In this document: piece after piece, positions 59,365 through 64,000 of the stretch | Layout of the letters: every line of letters begins with the position of its first letter | Numbering within the stretch: the stretch's first letter is position 1 | Assembly (NCBI GenBank): GCA_016806645.1 | Contig: JACSYO010001810.1 | Coordinates: 5,624,001 to 5,688,000, forward strand | Length of the DNA stretch: 64,000 nucleotides | Reading direction: 5' to 3' | From: Ophiodon elongatus | Taxonomy: Eukaryota > Chordata > Actinopteri > Perciformes > Hexagrammidae | Notes under the pieces: generated by a model | What the model saw: the letters and a program-made list of their open reading frames with translations, nothing else | What the model was told of the DNA's origin: nothing | The model's database searches: none | Position numbers and translations under genes: made by a program

Positions 59365-59514
59365 GTAGTCGTCTCCCCAGTGACAGATGGGCTGGATGGA
59401 AACACAGTCATCCTGTTGGTAACCATGACATCAGCAACACTGTTACTCACTGTCACATGCACATGAATGCTCTCCCTCTCTTTTTCTCTAAATTGGTTGG
59501 GCTTTCCAAACAGA

Positions 59515-59585
59515 TCGGTATTAGCCAGCAAGTGGGAAAAAGTAGCCAGATAGGGGGTCCAGGGGCATGCCCCCCTTTGCATTTT
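59515..59585 (+). mobile_element. Possible transposon fragment
   Basis: GGGGGTCCAGGGGCATGCCC is a phrase I associate with a dispersed fish DNA element; only about 70 nt are present and the boundaries are unclear. Confidence 0.35.
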
Positions 59586-61953
59586 ATAATGAGTTTGCCT
59601 TCCTCATTGTTAACATGTAGTGAATTATTGTAAAGTAGAATATGGCTTCTTACGAATTTTAGCCCACACAGTCTGTAAATAGCTATTAATATTTAAAACC
59701 ACAGCAACGTGTTTTAAATGTATAAATTCACACTGTCACTCTCTTTTCTTCTCTATTGATATACTCCACACCTATGGGCAGTAAGCAGGTATGCTTCAAG
59801 AATGAACAATCACTTAATTACCAACAAAGCAAGAGAAAATGACTCAATGACAGGATAACCGAAAATATAAACCATGAATGTGTTTTCACGTGTATGATGT
59901 GAAAAAAAACATGTATTCATGATCATATGTATTCATATTTATATGTATTCATATTTCTATTTTTAAAACATGATCTGGGGCATCTGACATTAGTTTGCAA
60001 TAATTGAATGCAATGAAAATATTGAAAAACAATGGAAAAAAAGCAATTACAGTTTGAGGCTGACACAAAGCATACATTTTCCTCATGACAGATTCCTGTT
60101 ACTTTGACAACATTGCCTGTTTAGTGTGCACAGCAAATCACAACTTGTTGATCAAAACTATTTTATTAGAATAAAAAATTATACAATAAAGTAGCCATCT
60201 TTAATGAGTAGTTGGCTGTTTGTTTGTTTGTTTGTTGAAGGTAAAGGAAAAGTCAGGGGAACACCCAAGTCTTTAGGACTCATCCTCTGGGGACCATGAA
60301 TGTCGATACAAAATTGGATCAAACAAACACCTGACAAACAGACATTGCCACCTTTAAAGACAATCTTCGAATAAAAATAGTTATGTGACCATGTGTTCCC
60401 TGTAAAACATTAAAATGTGGACGCAATTTATAGGAGAAAAGGTTGCTCTCTCTTTATAATCCTGGGATCATGTCTGTAGTTTCTCATGAACCTTGCCAGT
60501 GGAAAGGCATGATATCTTAGTAATAATGTTATTGATATTAGCAAGGCTTACCTCTACAACATTTAACCTTACACTAACCCAGGCTAAATCTCCATTCTGA
60601 TTTAGCCTACTGAAATATAACCCAGTGAACTCTAGTCCCCATTCTCTAGGTAGAATATGATACAAAAATAACAATGACATTAGTTAAAGCCATGATCTAA
60701 TATTTGGTCCAATCTATTGATCTAAGTACACTTAGGTACATTTAAAAATCAATATCACAACTTCATACCAGACTTAGGAAAGACGATTGTCCATTTATAC
60801 CCTCATACAGTACAAAGGAGATAGATAGATGGATAGCTGGATAGATAGATTTCTGCTGCCACCCCAATACAAGAGTTGAATGGGTTTTTGTTTGCGCTGC
60901 GTATAGCATCGAATAACTAGATTAAAGAAATTCAATAACATCACTTTTCTGAAACACACTGTTTCTATTACTCTTGACAATTCACAGAACACACTGTCAG
61001 TTTTCTGGGGTTCTTCAGTAGTTCCACTGAAAACTGTTCAGAAGGAGGTCTGTTTATTATCCAGAGTAATGACACCAATGTTTCTTGAAAGGCATGCTGC
61101 TGTTGAAAATTCAGTTCACAGCTGTCGTGTTGGGATTGAGGCAGAAATCTCTGAGACAAATATCTCAAACCCTAGATGAATGGAACTTATCCGTAAACTG
61201 AAACGGGGCTTTCTCATAGTGGAGCTTTGCAGGAATCACAGTCAGATTTTAAACTTTTACAAAGCAACAAGTTAAAGAAACCCAAAAGATCCTACCCTAT
61301 TGTTTTTTAATGCTGATAAATAATGTGATGAACAGTTTCAATACGATTTATTTTCGCTCAAAACATTATACAATCCTAACTATGGACTCAACCACACCGT
61401 AGCCACCAGGGCTTTAACTTTCCAACATCACTGTTGTGTTTTCTTGGCACAGGAACTAGACTTCAACTGAGGTCTGTTTTCTTTTTATTTGAGGATAACA
61501 CTCTGCTTCTGCAAACGTTGAAAAGGCAGGAAGCTGACCTCAAGTTTCCAGGAGGAAAAAATATATACTTTATCTTGATTTTTATTATAAAATCAAACTC
61601 ACTGTCTTTGAGGAAACATTCCTTTTAACTTTGTTGTTCCCTGCAAACACTCTTCTGAAAAGAGGATGAGATTCCTAAACTTCAGAGATTTTGTAGTTAT
61701 TTGAACTTTTTGTGTGTATGTGTGTGTATCGAGTCTTCCTGTTTTTTTTCTGTTTTGTGAAACACATCCTTGTCCAAAGACTACTGCTGATTTTGCCATT
61801 TTTTCTCTTCTTCACACCTTCATTCACTTGTGTGTCCCTCTTTCTCGCTCTGTCCAACCCTTCGAATCCCCACCCTGGAGAGTAGTGTGTCCTCGTTCTG
61901 GTGATGCTCTGTCGCCACCACCCAGTGTGGGTCCTCTGAAATATTCATGCTGA

Positions 61954-61959
<6 letters not shown>

Positions 61960-61992
<33 letters not shown>

Positions 61993-62165
61993 AGACACAC
62001 ACTGGCACAACCACTTTCAAACCCGTCATCTTATTTTTCGTCTTGTCAGTTTGCCCATATCAGTGGAAGATTAGAAAATATAATTTATCTCACAGCAGGT
62101 TAAGGGAGGAAAAGCTTTACACAAATTCAAACAAACACACACACACACACACACACACATATGCG

Positions 62166-62196
<31 letters not shown>

Positions 62197-62200
62197 ACAC
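61960..62200 (+). repeat. Two neighbouring (CA)n tracts
   Basis: CA runs at 61960-61988 and 62135-62200, the second broken by ATATGCG. Confidence 0.95.
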
Positions 62201-64000
62201 TAAACAGTAAAGGCAGAGACAACTTCAATCCGCTTCACAATCCTCTGAATTTCTGCAGAACACAGTTTGATATTTCCATCATATTTTTTTTCAGTTTGCG
62301 ATTGAAATGATGGGTTGGGTTGAAGTACAGAAGCAGGTATGACAGTCATTCAGGGAGTGCAGCAGTTTTCAAGTCAACTGTTTTTTATCAGTTCATAGAT
62401 CTGTCAAAGGCAGCACACTCGTAGGGGTGAAGGGGAAGTCACACTGCACTGTGAATGGCAACACGCGTTGGATGCCAGAGATACAAGCTGGCATACAGCA
62501 GAAACAATCGTAAAACCCTTATTACAGTGCCAGCAGTGTTCGGATTTGATCTGTGACCTCAGACTGTCTACTCATCTGACGAGAAGAGGAGCTGAAGCAA
62601 AACTCCAGCAGAGAGCACTTCAACACACACAAAGGTTATTACACTGTCAGTGGTTTTGATATGTAACCTAACATTATTGGCCTGTCGGGCTGATGGAGGC
62701 ATGCAAGCAAGGATCTGGCTGAGCAGATCATCATGTGAACATTGATTTGCGTCAGAGGTGCTGTGAGTTGATTCAGTGGTCCCCATTTGTCAGCAGGGAG
62801 GACAAGCGAGCCTGTGAAACAGCATTTATGTTGGTCTCACTGCAGAGTTTACATGCTGGAAAATGAAACCCTGTGCAGAGCAAACCCGTGTCGCTACACG
62901 GTGATTATTCCGATCACACAGAGAATCCAACAGTAATACAGAGCTGTACTCCTGTGTTCATACAAATACATGGTGTGGTGTCTTACCCCTCACATTTATT
63001 TTGACTGCTTTTGAGTTAGTATGCATCAATCAAACATGCAAAAATCCCACATGCAGAATAAAAAATGAAGAGGTGAAGTGCAAATGGTAACAATTCAGTG
63101 TTAAAGTGTAGACATTCTAATCTACGTTTGGCTGTAATTGTGTTATAAACCTAAACATCTATAGGTTTCTGTAGACTTTATATGTTTGATCCATCAAAAC
63201 TCCAAGGTTTTGGGAAACTGGTTACCGTTGAAAATTTAACATCAAGGATGGGACTGTTTTTTGCCATAATGCACTCAGTTCAGTGGATACCCTAAAATGT
63301 TGTTGGATTATAAAGAGGCACTAGCTAAATAGGGTCAGAGGTCAGGACCATCTGCTGCCAAGAGCCTCAAAGAAACCATCACGGATTGGCTCTTAACATG
63401 CACATTCCCATGGAGACGAGCCCCACTTCCCATTTGCAGGGTCCTTGTACCGCTGCTGGTTGTTATAGCAACAGACAGGACGTGACATTGTTGCATAATA
63501 TGCTGTTTTTTTCTTTCTTTCTTGTTCTGACCTTTTTGGTGGGCTATTTTCTAATCATGTCATCTTCTCTGTGAGTGTAGCAGTTAGCAGATGCAGTGTC
63601 AGGTCAGAATGGAAATTGACAAAATCCCCACGCATTAAAATCACATTCAGCTTGAAGAGTCATGGCGGACCAACTGAGGATGATTACTATAGTTTATCTG
63701 ATAAAGCGCAAAATATACTACAGCAGTCTTGGAAATAAACATTGGTGCAGTGCTTGGGAAATACAAGATATACTGACTTTCTGTGATTGTTTTTCTTTTG
63801 TTAGTGAAAATACTGTACTCCTCATACTGTATTATTCTGATCACCGATCTGTAGTTTATTAAATTACTTTTACCCTTTGTTCTCCTTGTGACTATGGGTA
63901 TATCAGCAATATCAACCGAAGCATATAGCTTTCTTGTTAGCAACCATTGTGTAACAAAGCACATTTCCACTTCCCCCAACAATCTATGTGACTTTGTGTT

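Overview
This is a vertebrate nuclear genome window, almost certainly from a teleost fish. The evidence is long spliced genes with clean GT-AG introns, vertebrate hedgehog, BIN1-type amphiphysin and SNX4 proteins, very many long (CA)n/(TG)n tracts, and fish-type interspersed repeats. A percomorph-like fish is my inference from repeat families remembered as common there; no species can be named. There is no operon, CRISPR array, phage, rRNA or tRNA gene.

Layout. (1) 345-4982, minus: first ten coding exons of snx4 (PX-BAR sorting nexin); its 3' exons lie beyond the left edge. (2) 4983-26.3 kb: about 21 kb without a recognisable gene, holding microsatellites, an old LINE-2 fragment, a long foldback transposon and other fish repeats; the right end is probably ihh cis-regulatory DNA. 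(3) 26700-31796, plus: a complete Indian hedgehog gene (432 aa) with four coding exons, because the usual 262-nt second hedgehog exon is split by a 304-nt intron. (4) 31797-36939: ihh 3' UTR meeting the 3' UTR of the next gene tail to tail. (5) 36940-50480, minus: a complete bin1 gene reconstructed as 18 coding exons (606 aa), with an N-BAR domain, a weak clathrin-binding segment, an expanded repetitive acidic exon and a C-terminal SH3 domain. (6) 50.5-64 kb: no certain coding sequence; one plausible rightward first exon ends at 52919, and low-repeat stretches may be conserved non-coding elements.

The genes do not form a pathway together. SNX4 and BIN1 are both BAR-domain membrane-curvature proteins, one endosomal and one acting in endocytosis and muscle T-tubules. 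IHH is a secreted morphogen. Every exon was joined by checking splice sites and reading phase on the correct strand; total lengths are exact multiples of three for ihh (1299 nt) and bin1 (1821 nt). I found no exotic new system. The most interesting points are the extra ihh intron, a hidden 45-nt candidate cassette exon at the BIN1 phosphoinositide-exon position, UG repeats flanking a bin1 BAR exon on both sides, and the coding tandem repeats of bin1.
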